Positions 41,071-49,792 of a DNA stretch of 64,000 nucleotides are shown here, piece after piece. Source of the DNA: Paenibacillus abyssi. GTDB taxonomy: Bacteria; Bacillota; Bacilli; Paenibacillales; Paenibacillaceae. Position 1 is the stretch's first letter. Every line of letters starts with the position of its first letter. The notes below the pieces were generated by a model that saw nothing but the letters and a program-made list of their open reading frames with translations, did not search any database and was not told the origin of the DNA. Where the stretch lies: the NCBI RefSeq assembly GCF_014640295.1, contig NZ_BMGR01000004.1, positions 346,565 to 410,564 of the forward strand, written 5' to 3'. The position numbers and the translations under genes were made by a program.

Positions 41071-42528
41071 TTATTCCTGCGGCGCTGATGTCCGTTTAAT
41101 GAACAAAGACAGAATCAAGCCGACAACAGCGAAGACTAAGCCGACTGAGAATGCGCTGTGTACGCCTGCATTAAGCGCGCCGGCCATCTCTGCGGGTGCA
41201 TTCGGATTCGAAGAGCCGGCCAGATAATCCCTTTGTCCCGAAGACATGATACTGATGAAGAAAGCGACGCCGATCGCTCCGGATACCTGCTGCAGTGTAT
41301 TAAGAATCGCTGTACCGTGCGGATAATATTTCCTCGGCAATTGATTCAATCCGTTCGTCTGCGCCGGCATCATAATCATCGAGATCGCAATCATCATCGC
41401 CGAATGAAGCGCGATAAGCGTACCTGTAGAGGTATCAAGCGAGATTCGTGTAAATAGCCACATGACCACAACAAGGATCGCCGAGCCCGGTATAACCAGC
41501 GCTCTTGGGCCGAATTTATCAAACAACTTGCCGGTAACCGGAGACAACAGACCGTTAAGCGCACCGCCCGGCAGCAGAATAAGACCTGCGGTAAATGCAG
41601 TCATCAACAGTGCTCCCTGCAGGAATAACGGCAAAAGCAGCATCGTTGAGAACAGACTCATCATAACGATGATCAGCATCACCGTCGTAAGTGAGAACAT
41701 CGGCGATTTGAAGGCGCGCATGTCCAGCATCGGCTCCTTGGATACAAGCTGACGCCAAATGAACAGCAGCAATGAAATAATACCAACCGTCAGAGAAAGA
41801 TAGACCTGCGGGCTCGACCACCCGCCATGCCCTTCGCCTGCGCTGCTGAATCCAAATACAATTCCGCCAAACCCTAGGGTGGACAGTATGATGGAAAGCA
41901 CGTCAACTTTCGGTTTGGTTACTTCAGATACATTTTTCAAATAAATCGCAGCGAACACGATGGCGAAGATTGCGAAAGGAAGCACCATGAAAAACAGCCA
42001 GCGCCAGCTCATTGAATCGAGAATGAGTCCGGCAAGCGTAGGGCCGATCGCCGGAGCAAACATAATCACCAATCCCATGCTGCCCATCGCGGCTCCCCGC
42101 TTTTCAGGCGGGTACAAGATTAAAATTGTATTCATCATAACAGGCAGCATTAATCCCGTACTGAACGCCTGAATAAGACGTCCGATTAACAATACAGGAA
42201 ATCCCGGCGCGATGCCGCAGACCAATGTGCCAAGCGCAAACAAAACCATCGCACCCAAGAACATCTGCCGGGTGGTAAACCACTGTACCAGCAGCGCCGA
42301 TACCGGGATCAAGATCCCTACAACGAGCAAATAGCCCGTCGATAACCATTGAATCGTCGACGCTGTCACTTGAAGCTCAATCATCAGATCCCTGAACGCG
42401 ATGTTCAACAGCGTTTCATTCAAGATGGAAAAAAAAGCACCGATGACAAGCGAGATTAAAATCGGCAGCCGTTTGATGTCGCCTAAATCTTTATATTGCG
42501 GACCTGCAGCCGCAGTAGCGGTATTCAC
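41071..42528 (-). CDS. DHA2-type MFS multidrug efflux pump (14 TM)
   Basis: The 485-residue membrane protein has about 14 hydrophobic segments. It shows the EmrB/QacA pattern: IGAFFSILNETLLNIAF in TM1, TIQWLSTGYLLVVGILIPVSA in TM2 with the following WFTTRQMF loop, GRLIQAFSTGLMLPVMM, and motif C-like GPTLAGLILDSMSWRWLFF. It is divergent from a MarR regulator, with a palindrome between them. This is the usual layout for a substrate-induced drug or toxic-compound exporter. The substrate is unknown. It is the first gene of the GC-richer half, directly after the IS element. Confidence 0.92.
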   Translation of the reverse strand: MNTATAAAGPQYKDLGDIKRLPILISLVIGAFFSILNETLLNIAFRDLMIELQVTASTIQWLSTGYLLVVGILIPVSALLVQWFTTRQMFLGAMVLFALGTLVCGIAPGFPVLLIGRLIQAFSTGLMLPVMMNTILILYPPEKRGAAMGSMGLVIMFAPAIGPTLAGLILDSMSWRWLFFMVLPFAIFAIVFAAIYLKNVSEVTKPKVDVLSIILSTLGFGGIVFGFSSAGEGHGGWSSPQVYLSLTVGIISLLLFIWRQLVSKEPMLDMRAFKSPMFSLTTVMLIIVMMSLFSTMLLLPLFLQGALLMTAFTAGLILLPGGALNGLLSPVTGKLFDKFGPRALVIPGSAILVVVMWLFTRISLDTSTGTLIALHSAMMIAISMIMMPAQTNGLNQLPRKYYPHGTAILNTLQQVSGAIGVAFFISIMSSGQRDYLAGSSNPNAPAEMAGALNAGVHSAFSVGLVFAVVGLILSLFIKRTSAPQE

Positions 42529-42584
42529 AACAAAATCCTCCTATCCAATAAAAAAGGTAAAATTAGTTTTTTGCCTTGTTAATT

Positions 42585-42600
42585 ATAGTTTAATAACTAT
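42585..42600. promoter_or_regulatory. Likely MarR operator palindrome
   Basis: ATAGTTTAATAACTAT is a six-base inverted repeat with a four-base centre. It lies 57 bases before the pump start and 74 before the marR-type start. MarR proteins bind AT-rich palindromes of this size. This one probably covers both promoters, giving coupled repression of pump and regulator. Confidence 0.6.
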
Positions 42601-42673
42601 TATGAATCAATAGCCATCATGTTAAAGCTATGTTAAAATTATTGGATAATATATATTGAAGGGCGGCTAAGCA

Positions 42674-43126
42674 ATGAGGAACAACATCATCGAAGAATTG
42701 TCGGAACATTTCATGATCATCATGCCCTTGCTGCAGAAGAAGATTTTCGACTCGATTTCCGCAGAAGAAATTCCCCCCGTAAGATTGTCTCCAGCCAGCG
42801 GTCGCGTGCTTATACTGCTGCATGAGCTGCGCAGAGCGATTGTCTCGGACTTGTCCGAGCAGCTTAATATTTCCAGGCCCAACATGACGCCGCTTCTGGA
42901 GAAGCTGGTGCGGCAAGAACTGGTAGAGCGCATTCCGTGTGAAAATGACCGGCGAAACATTTATATCCAGATTACCCCAAAGGGGGATTGGGTATGCAGT
43001 GAATTTCAACGGGTGATCTCAGGCAAAATAAAGGATATGCTCAGCGTTTATGATGATATCGATTTGTCCGAGCTCATTGTACACATGAACAAATTGAAAT
43101 CGATCTTGTTAAAATTGCCAAAATAA
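42674..43126 (+). CDS. MarR-family transcriptional regulator
   Basis: The 150-residue winged helix-turn-helix protein has SDLSEQLNISRPNMTPLLEKLVRQELVERIPCENDRRNIYIQITPKG, the recognition helix and beta-wing of MarR proteins (the DRR/R motif is in the wing). It has N- and C-terminal dimerisation helices and the usual family length. It is divergent from the MFS pump and probably its ligand-released repressor. It ends in a strong shared terminator. Confidence 0.92.
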   Translation: MRNNIIEELSEHFMIIMPLLQKKIFDSISAEEIPPVRLSPASGRVLILLHELRRAIVSDLSEQLNISRPNMTPLLEKLVRQELVERIPCENDRRNIYIQITPKGDWVCSEFQRVISGKIKDMLSVYDDIDLSELIVHMNKLKSILLKLPK

Positions 43127-43164
43127 ACCCCATCGTTCAGAGTCGAACGATGGGGTTTATTTTA
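43121..43164. terminator. Bidirectional terminator between MarR and response-regulator genes
   Basis: A 17-base perfect stem (AATAAACCCCATCGTTC and its complement) with a six-base loop and T's on both outer sides stops the converging marR-type and regulator transcripts. Confidence 0.93.
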
Positions 43165-43166
43165 TA

Positions 43167-43904
43167 CTATGGAATTCGCATAATCGGCCGTTTCATCTTT
43201 CTGTATTCGCTGGGGGTGATCCCGAAGTGTTTCTTGAATGTATTTGTAAAATAGGATATGTCCGTGTACCCCAACCGTTCCGCAACTTCGGATATTCGTA
43301 AGGAAGTACCGCTTAACATCTTACCCGCTTCTCTCATTCGGGTCTCCGTGACGAACTCCACAAAGTTTTTGTGCGCCTCTTGCTTGAACAGCTTGCTTAG
43401 ATAACTGGGATTCAAGTATACATGCGCTGCCGCATCCTTCAAGCTCACCTCGCCGGGCATCGAATGCTGGATAAACCTTATCACCTTCTCGATCGTAGAC
43501 AGCTCCAATTCATCGGTATTGCCAATCTTCGGTTTACCCCGCTCCAGCCATTTCTGCAGGGCGCCCTCCAGATCAGCTTTCTCCAGCGGCTTCAACAAAA
43601 AGTCAAACGCGCCCAGACGTAACGCCTGCTGTGCATATTTAAAGTCATCATAACCGCTGACGATAATGACATCGGCTGGAATGTCTCTGTCTCGAATCTC
43701 CTTCATCAGAGACAGGCCATCCATCACCGGCATGCGAATATCCGTTAACACAATGTCAGCCCGATTAAGCTGGAGCCAGTCCAATGCTTCGACGCCCTGC
43801 GTAGCCTCCATGACGACTTTAAACGGCGGACCGATTTTTCCAATGACTTTGCTTATCGCCGTCCGTACCCATTTTTCATCCTCTACTAAAGCGATCGAAT
43901 ACAT
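43167..43904 (-). CDS. AraC-type response regulator of the TRAP locus
   Basis: The ATG at 43904 (GAGGAGGGG upstream) gives 245 residues. An ORF start 18 bases earlier is a TTG without a good site. The receiver domain has the acidic pair in LVEDE, phospho-acceptor Asp55 in LTDIRMPVMDG and the Lys in FLLKPLEK. The C-terminal AraC domain has SYLSKLFKQE and SYFTNTFKKHFGITPSEYRK. It is paired with the kinase just upstream (23-base gap) and probably switches on the TRAP genes. Confidence 0.93.
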   Translation of the reverse strand: MYSIALVEDEKWVRTAISKVIGKIGPPFKVVMEATQGVEALDWLQLNRADIVLTDIRMPVMDGLSLMKEIRDRDIPADVIIVSGYDDFKYAQQALRLGAFDFLLKPLEKADLEGALQKWLERGKPKIGNTDELELSTIEKVIRFIQHSMPGEVSLKDAAAHVYLNPSYLSKLFKQEAHKNFVEFVTETRMREAGKMLSGTSLRISEVAERLGYTDISYFTNTFKKHFGITPSEYRKMKRPIMRIP

Positions 43905-43927
43905 GCTTCCCCTCCTCTTCAAGCAAA

Positions 43928-45751
43928 TTAAGAACGATTAGGCAATCTGATGCCGATAAGCGTTCCGCCTTCCTTTACTTGCTTGAGCAAAAGACCGTAC
44001 GGATGACCAAAGAGGTAGGACACCCGCCTATGCACGTTGACAATGCCGATATGGGCTCCTCCATCCATAATATCTTTGCGTTTCAAGTCGATGTTCAGCT
44101 TGTTGATCGTCTTCTCGGACATGCCTGCTCCCGTATCGGAGATCCACAAGATAAAAGCGTCCTTGGATTCTTTTTCCACATACATACGAATCAGCGTTTG
44201 TCCATCAAACGGCTCAAGTCCATGTACAATACAATTTTCGATAAGCGGCTGAAGGGAGAACTTCGCCGTCTCACACGTTAATGCCCACTCCGGGATATCA
44301 AACGCGTAATCCAGCTTTTGCTCAAACCTGAATTTCTGGATGCGCAGATACAGCTTGCAAATATCGATTTCTTGGGAAATGCTTACAATTTGCGAGGTAT
44401 CTCTTAAATTGTACCGAAGAAATTTTGCTAGCGCTGCTGACATATCCGCAATGGCTTCCTCATCGATATCGAGCGCCATGCCGCGTATCGTCTCCAGGGC
44501 ATTGTACAGAAAATGCGGATTCATCTGCGATTGCAGCACCTTTAGCTCCATCTCTTTTGACCGCAAGTGCAGCTCGGTTTCCTTCAGCTTTGATACATAT
44601 GCTTCTTCCAGCAATGTGGACAGCTGCTGCACCATTTTGTTAAAACCGATCGTGAGCAGCCCGATCTCATCCTTGGATTCGACCGTCACTCTGCCTGAGA
44701 AATCCCCGTTTTCTACCCTTCGCATATATTTGTACAAATGCCGTATCGGACGTATCAGGCTCGAAGCAAAGCTGATACCGATCATATACGCCAAAGCCAG
44801 CGTAATGATTACCGTGTTTGCTGTCGTCTTTTGAATCGAACCGATCCCCCTGGTAACCTCGGTATATGGAATGGAGGTCGCCAAGGTCCATTGCAATTGG
44901 GAGGACTCGCTGAATGTAATCAGCCTTCGCGCGTTACCGGAACCGGACATGAATGATCCGCTGGCCGATTGCTTCATGTTTTCCCAATATTCCAATTCAT
45001 AGATTTCCCCTATCATCGCTGTATCCGGTGTATACACATACCGGCCTTGATCGTCCACAATAAACAAATAGCCTGTTTGTCCTGGACTGACTTTGCGCGC
45101 AACATCTGTCAGCCTGCCGTAATTCACATCAATGATCAGCATGCCGAATGGCTCCAGCGTGTAGGGATGTACGATTCGTTTGACGACAGATATGACGGGA
45201 ATCGTTCTTCCCTGCCATTGGATCATCCGGCTTATCGTGCTAGGACCGCCAGTTCTGGGAATACGGCTGTACCAATATTCCTGCTGGAGCTGCCGTGCCG
45301 TAAATTCATTGTGGATTCCGGCTGAATCGATGACATCGATATCTTCTAGAATAAGGGTAACATTGGTCAAATCCGACCGGGAAAACACCGTATTTTTCAA
45401 CACATTGGAGACGGCCTTTTTGATACCGCTTTCTTCAATTTCTTCGGAGCTGTTCATTTTCAGAAAGGCAACGGTATCCGGGTGATTGACAATCTTCAAC
45501 GTGCTGATCTCAAAGTCCCGTAAATAATCATCCACATATACCTTGACCTGCTCGATCATTTGCCAGCTGTACTGCTTCGTTTCCTGCTCCAATATCCGCG
45601 CCGACTGCGTATAGGTAATATAACTGACCACGAACAGAGGAATAACGACCAACAAAGCAGAAAAATACAGCAGCTTGACAGTCAAGGAGCGGTCTCTCAA
45701 TAAAACGATGCGTGACAGATTGTTCAAAACCTCGTTAAAGCGTGCTCGCAT
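43928..45751 (-). CDS. YesM-type sensor histidine kinase with Cache-like sensor
   Basis: The 607-residue kinase has TM1 near residues 25-46. Its extracellular double-Cache-like sensor has GYLFIVDDQGRYVYTPDTAMIGE as a typical Cache strand/loop. TM2 follows near 300-325, then a HAMP (GDFSGRVTVESKDEIGLL), the phospho-acceptor His in QMNPHFLYNALETI, and HATPase_c (QPLIENCIVHG, DTGAGMS). Cache sensors often bind small organic acids or sugars, which fits control of the adjacent TRAP transporter for carboxylates. It lies downstream of dctP, behind a terminator hairpin, so it is partly uncoupled. Confidence 0.92.
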   Translation of the reverse strand: MRARFNEVLNNLSRIVLLRDRSLTVKLLYFSALLVVIPLFVVSYITYTQSARILEQETKQYSWQMIEQVKVYVDDYLRDFEISTLKIVNHPDTVAFLKMNSSEEIEESGIKKAVSNVLKNTVFSRSDLTNVTLILEDIDVIDSAGIHNEFTARQLQQEYWYSRIPRTGGPSTISRMIQWQGRTIPVISVVKRIVHPYTLEPFGMLIIDVNYGRLTDVARKVSPGQTGYLFIVDDQGRYVYTPDTAMIGEIYELEYWENMKQSASGSFMSGSGNARRLITFSESSQLQWTLATSIPYTEVTRGIGSIQKTTANTVIITLALAYMIGISFASSLIRPIRHLYKYMRRVENGDFSGRVTVESKDEIGLLTIGFNKMVQQLSTLLEEAYVSKLKETELHLRSKEMELKVLQSQMNPHFLYNALETIRGMALDIDEEAIADMSAALAKFLRYNLRDTSQIVSISQEIDICKLYLRIQKFRFEQKLDYAFDIPEWALTCETAKFSLQPLIENCIVHGLEPFDGQTLIRMYVEKESKDAFILWISDTGAGMSEKTINKLNIDLKRKDIMDGGAHIGIVNVHRRVSYLFGHPYGLLLKQVKEGGTLIGIRLPNRS

Positions 45752-45809
45752 TCCCTTCTCCTAACGTTGTCGTAATACAATACTCTGCTCCGATTATATT
45801 ACATAAATT

Positions 45810-45840
45810 GAAAATAAGAGGCAATCAGCCTCTTATTTTC
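45810..45840 (-). terminator. Terminator between dctP and the kinase gene
   Basis: GAAAATAAGAGGC and its complement form a 13-base stem with a short loop and a T-rich tail on the minus strand. It ends the dctQMP transcript or thins it before the kinase/regulator pair. Confidence 0.85.
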
Positions 45841-45848
45841 GATTCATT

Positions 45849-46895
45849 TTAAGGGCGGGCGCTCTGGATCGCATCGAGCACTTCCTGATACGCTGCACCA
45901 TGCTCGTCAATAACCGTTTGAACTGCGGCCTGCCACTTGCTGATGTCGTCCACCTCGGTAATTGTCACACCCGCAGCGCGCACCTGCTCCTCGGCTTCGT
46001 GCTCGAATTTGGCCCATTCCTCAAGCTGGTATTCGACAGAATCCTTGGCCGCTTGTTCAATAATTTCCTTATCCTCATCGGATAATTTGTCCCAGGCCAT
46101 TTTTGAGATCAGCAGCACTTCCGGCAGACGCTGATGGCCGTCCAATATTAAATGGTTGGCGACTTCATAATGCCTGGTTGAATAATAGCTTGGATAGTTG
46201 TTCTCAGCGGCATCGATGACACCGGTTTGAAGACCGCTGTAAACTTCGCCGAAGTCCATAGGCGTTGCACTGGCTCCAAGAGCCTCCATCAAATCAATAT
46301 TTAATTTGTTTTGCTGTACGCGGATCTTCAATCCTTGAAGGTCTTCCAAGCTTGTGATAGGAGTTCTGGAGTAGAAATGGCGGGAACCTGCGCTGTAATA
46401 AGCCAGTCCCTTCATTCTCGAATCCTCCAGGCTGCCGAGCAGCTTTGCGCCATGCTCTCCGTTTAAGAAATTCCATAAGTGCTCATCATTATCGAAAATA
46501 TAAGGCAAGCTGAAAACGCCAAAATCCTGATTGAATTCCGCCATCGGTCCTGTGCTGACCCTCGTAAATTCAATCGCTCCTAATTGAACCTGCTCAAGAA
46601 CCGCCTTCTCCTCCCCAAGCTGAGCGGACGGGAACACATCAATCGTAATACGTCCGTCGGAACGCTCCTTCACCAGCTCGGCAAATTTGTAGTCGGCGAG
46701 TGTGGTCGGATAATCCGGTGCGTGGGTTTCAGCCAGCCGGAACGTATACGTTGGCTTGTCGTCTGCTGCTGAGCCCCCGCCGTTTGCTTCCGTATTGCTC
46801 GTGCCGCCGTTGTTGCCGCCGCACGCCGTCAGCAGCAAGCTGATCGTTAAGGTCGCAACAACCGGCAGGAAAAACCTTTTGCTTCTTTTAAACAT
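45849..46895 (-). CDS. dctP: TRAP transporter solute-binding lipoprotein DctP
   Basis: The ATG at 46895 (GGGAGG upstream) gives a lipoprotein signal with LLLTACGG lipobox, about 348 residues. The upstream in-frame start is not supported. The body has DctP-family segments: YKFAELVKERSDGRITIDVFPSAQLG, LQGLKIRVQQNKL with the Arg that binds the ligand carboxylate, and the dimer/ligand loop GVIDAAENNYPSYYS. TRAP binding proteins of this subgroup take hexuronates, sugar acids or C4-dicarboxylates. Since the left island targets pectin, a uronate is an attractive guess but unproven. A lipoprotein form is normal in Gram-positives. Confidence 0.93.
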   Translation of the reverse strand: MFKRSKRFFLPVVATLTISLLLTACGGNNGGTSNTEANGGGSAADDKPTYTFRLAETHAPDYPTTLADYKFAELVKERSDGRITIDVFPSAQLGEEKAVLEQVQLGAIEFTRVSTGPMAEFNQDFGVFSLPYIFDNDEHLWNFLNGEHGAKLLGSLEDSRMKGLAYYSAGSRHFYSRTPITSLEDLQGLKIRVQQNKLNIDLMEALGASATPMDFGEVYSGLQTGVIDAAENNYPSYYSTRHYEVANHLILDGHQRLPEVLLISKMAWDKLSDEDKEIIEQAAKDSVEYQLEEWAKFEHEAEEQVRAAGVTITEVDDISKWQAAVQTVIDEHGAAYQEVLDAIQSARP

Positions 46896-46951
46896 GGTCA
46901 ACCTCCCCTTTCTAATTTCGCATAAAGCCAAGCGCCTACACCAATTGTATT

Positions 46952-46965
46952 TGAAAGCGCCTACA
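46952..46965. promoter_or_regulatory. Putative cre box upstream of dctP
   Basis: TGAAAGCGCCTACA is near the cre consensus and is preceded 26 bases earlier by a direct repeat of AAGCGCCTACA (46,929-46,939). The pair lies in the dctM-dctP gap. Either a cre site or a repeated operator for the AraC-type regulator is possible. Confidence 0.4.
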
Positions 46966-47014
46966 TCAACTACCGAGATTTTTGGTGTATTTTATTGCTT
47001 TTTTTAGATCATGC

Positions 47015-48319
47015 TTATCCCGCATATCCGTTCAGCACTCTTGGAAGGAACAATGTAATATCCGGCACGTAAGCCAACAGGAACAATACGCCAACCAATG
47101 CGGCATAAAACGGCAGCAGCGCTCTGGAGGTCTTCTCGATCGACACTTTGCCGATTGCGCAGCCGACAAACAGCACAGTTCCCACCGGCGGCGTAATAAG
47201 GCCGATTCCCAAATTCACGATCAGAACCACGCCAAAATGGATCGGATCTACACCTAGTGCGGTCATGACAGGGAACAGGATCGGCGTCATGATCAGAATA
47301 AGCGGCGCCATATCCATAGGTGCTCCGAGAAGGAGCAGCAGGACCATAACGAAAAACAAGATCAGATGCGGATTGGCCGTGAAACCCAGGAACAGCTCCG
47401 TTACCATCTGCGGTACTTTTAAATAGGTCAGCACCCATGCGAACGCGCTGGAAGCTCCGATCAGAAACATGACCATCGATACGGTGCGGAACGTCTTCTT
47501 CAAGATGATCCACATATGGGAGAGCGGGATATCCTTATAAACAAAAAACGTCAGAATGAAAGCATACACGCAGGCGATCGCGCCGGATTCCGTCGCCGTA
47601 AACCAACCGGAGAAGATACCTCCCAGAATAATGCCGCCCGTCATTAAGGATAAGAATCCATCCTTGATGATTTTTGGAACGGCTTTGAGCGCAACGGGTT
47701 CCCCCTTCTCGTAACCGCGTTTAACGGCAATTATGTAAGAGGTGATCATCAGCGCTACCAGCATGATCAAACAAGGGATAATGCCGGCCATGAACAGATT
47801 GGAGATGGAGATGCCGCCTGCCGCCAAAGCATATAATATCATATTGTGGCTCGGAGGCATGACGACGCCCTGGACTGCGGTCGAAGTCGTAACGGCGACC
47901 GTGTAGTCCGCATCGTAGCCTTTCTTCTTCATCATCGGAATCATGACGGAGCCGATTGAAGACACGTCGGCGACGGCCGAGCCCGAAATATTGCCGAACA
48001 GCGTACTCGTTACACAATTCACCATGGCGAGCCCGCCGCGAATGAATCCGACCATGAGCTGGGCCAGGTTGATCAATCTGAGAGCAAGTCCCCCTTGCCC
48101 CATAATCTGTCCGGCAAGAATGAAGAACGGTACCGCCAGCAGAGTATAGGAGTTCACGCCTTGAATGATGCGCTGGCCCACGACCGCAAGCGGAATATCT
48201 AAGAACATGATCGTCAACAAAGTGGATCCGGTAAGCACAATGGCAATCGGAAAACCGAGCACCATTAAGATGATAAAACTTACAGCCAAGATGATCATCG
48301 CTATTGCAGCCGTAGTCAT
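47015..48319 (-). CDS. dctM: TRAP transporter large permease DctM
   Basis: The 434-residue protein has about 12 hydrophobic segments and DctM hallmarks: FFILAGQIMGQGGLALRLINLA, FGNISGSAVADVSSIGSVMIPMM and MPPSHNMILYALAAGG near the substrate site, plus GLITPPVGTVLFVGCAIG in the second half. It is the Na+-driven transport subunit. Its start overlaps the dctQ stop in ATGA, and dctP follows after 119 bases. Confidence 0.95.
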   Translation of the reverse strand: MTTAAIAMIILAVSFIILMVLGFPIAIVLTGSTLLTIMFLDIPLAVVGQRIIQGVNSYTLLAVPFFILAGQIMGQGGLALRLINLAQLMVGFIRGGLAMVNCVTSTLFGNISGSAVADVSSIGSVMIPMMKKKGYDADYTVAVTTSTAVQGVVMPPSHNMILYALAAGGISISNLFMAGIIPCLIMLVALMITSYIIAVKRGYEKGEPVALKAVPKIIKDGFLSLMTGGIILGGIFSGWFTATESGAIACVYAFILTFFVYKDIPLSHMWIILKKTFRTVSMVMFLIGASSAFAWVLTYLKVPQMVTELFLGFTANPHLILFFVMVLLLLLGAPMDMAPLILIMTPILFPVMTALGVDPIHFGVVLIVNLGIGLITPPVGTVLFVGCAIGKVSIEKTSRALLPFYAALVGVLFLLAYVPDITLFLPRVLNGYAG

Positions 48320-48822
48320 GCGTGTTCCTCCTCATCATCCAAATCAGTGTGTCGCTCGGTTTTAACCCCTAGCAATTGCAGCACACTGTAAATACAAATC
48401 ATGATGCCTGAAATGGGCATCACCGCATATTGTACGCTTAACGGCCATTGCGTCGCGGCCAGTCGGTTACTGTGCATCAGCTGAGTAAAATCCCAGCCGT
48501 AAACAATGAGGTAGAGTCCGAAGGCAAACACAGTTGCATAGACGACTTTATCCAGCCAGTGCTGCACCCGTTTCGGAAATCTTGTCTTAACCGAATCCAT
48601 GGCCAGATGCAGCCGTTCCCGAAATCCGATCGCGATTCCCATGAAAGCAAACCAGATCAAGAGCAGCAAAGTCATCTCTTCGGACCAAAAGAATACGAAA
48701 TTAAATACTTTTCTTGTAAATACCTGCACAGTTACAATAACGGTCATCAGGCACATTGCCATCAGGGCAAAGTTTTCAAAAATTTGGTCGAAGCGCAGCG
48801 CCCATTTTCGTATGAAGCTCAC
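48316..48822 (-). CDS. dctQ: TRAP transporter small permease DctQ
   Basis: The 168-residue, four-helix protein has the DctQ pattern: FFWSEEMTLLLLIWFAFMGIAIGFRERLHLAMD and later SVQYAVMPISGIMICIYS. It is the first gene of the TRAP operon, four-base overlap with dctM. A good cre-like box lies 66 bases upstream. The C-terminal tail is short and acidic (DDEEEH). Confidence 0.93.
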   Translation of the reverse strand: MSFIRKWALRFDQIFENFALMAMCLMTVIVTVQVFTRKVFNFVFFWSEEMTLLLLIWFAFMGIAIGFRERLHLAMDSVKTRFPKRVQHWLDKVVYATVFAFGLYLIVYGWDFTQLMHSNRLAATQWPLSVQYAVMPISGIMICIYSVLQLLGVKTERHTDLDDEEEHA

Positions 48823-48887
48823 TTTCCGTCCCCTCCAGTTCCTGTTGAATTAATACGTATTATCATTTTAAGAAGAATAAATAATTT

Positions 48888-48901
48888 TGAAAACGCTTTA
48901 T
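48888..48901. promoter_or_regulatory. Putative cre box upstream of dctQ
   Basis: TGAAAACGCTTTAT fits the core TGAAAACGCTTTNN. It lies in the divergent gap between dctQ and the dead oxidoreductase copy. It would put the TRAP operon under catabolite control. Confidence 0.55.
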
Positions 48902-49004
48902 TTTTTAGGTTTTTTTGCGATTTTTTTAGCTTTTTTATTTTCCCCGTATCCCTCAATTTATGATAATCTATCAACATGCCTCATAAATTCAGGATATTGG
49001 AGTG

Positions 49005-49691
49005 ATGGAATTGACTTTACGCATTGGTAAAATCAGCTTCTGGCACGTACATGCATGGGATTACACGAAGCAAGCGTAAGAGCATCCGGGCATTTAAAAT
49101 GTTGCGGTCTGGGACGAAGAACCGCAGCGGGGCAAGGCAGCCGCCGATAAGCTGGCGGTACCGTTCTACGAATCGCTGGGCGACATGCTGCAGCGCGATG
49201 ATATCGACGCCGTTATCGTGGATGCGCCTTCCCGCATGCATCGTGATGTCATAACAGCGGCTGCGAGAGCAGGAAAGCATATCTTTACGGAGAAGGTGCT
49301 TGCGCCAACTCTGAAGGAAGTCAATGAAATCATAGCGGAGGTCGAGCAAAGCGGCGTTAAGTCGGGCGCGATCGGTATTGTGGATGCGGGCTTCGTGAAC
49401 AGCTTCTCGCCATTCACGATTGAAATTCACGGCACAGAAGGAACATTGATGTACGGAACACCGGACGAAAAGCTGGTGCTGAGAACCTCGTGCGGCGATA
49501 AATCGCTCGCCGAGGGCTGGAACGTGCAGTCCCTGCCAGCCGACAGGGAGAGCGCTTTCCATCAATGGGTGAACCATATCCTGTCGAACACGACTGCGGA
49601 TGAAAATTGGAGGCCTCTTCCATTTCAGCCCGCGACAACAGAGCGGTACGTTTGGATGGGCTCGAGAAGTAAGGATTTGAACATGGAATGA
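49005..49691 (+). pseudogene. Dead copy of the Gfo/Idh/MocA oxidoreductase at 61,039
   Basis: The sequence follows the intact gene at 61,039-62,046 almost codon by codon (LRIGKISFWHVHAWDYTKQA, RDDIDAVIVDAP, KHIFTEKVLAPT, FTIEIHGTEGTLMYGTPD). It has two in-frame stops near the start (TAA at 49,078 and 49,099) and lacks 315 bases between GVK and SGAIGIV. That is exactly 105 codons, so the frame is kept. The last 30 codons after TTADEN differ completely from the intact copy. The upstream 70-80 bases are also shared, so promoter and gene were duplicated together. Confidence 0.9.
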
Positions 49692-49736
49692 GTGAAGAAA
49701 TAACGTGGGGAAAGCTCAGTTTTCTCTACATACATG

Positions 49737-49770
49737 AAAGAACCGTCAGATCGCTCTGACGGTTCTTTTT
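49737..49770. terminator. Bidirectional terminator after the AraC regulator gene
   Basis: AAAGAACCGTCAGA and TCTGACGGTTCTTT form a 14-base stem with a four-base loop and T's on the plus strand and A/T-rich flanks on both. It closes the minus-strand carbohydrate operon and the pseudogene transcript. Confidence 0.9.
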
Positions 49771-49792
49771 GAAGGTTCACACTCTTCTTGAC

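Noticed and set aside
47004..48338. Long overlapping minus-strand frames (47,004-47,513 and 47,721-48,338)
   Set aside because: They are frame shadows of dctM, with His/Arg/Asp/Gly-rich composition and no start signals.
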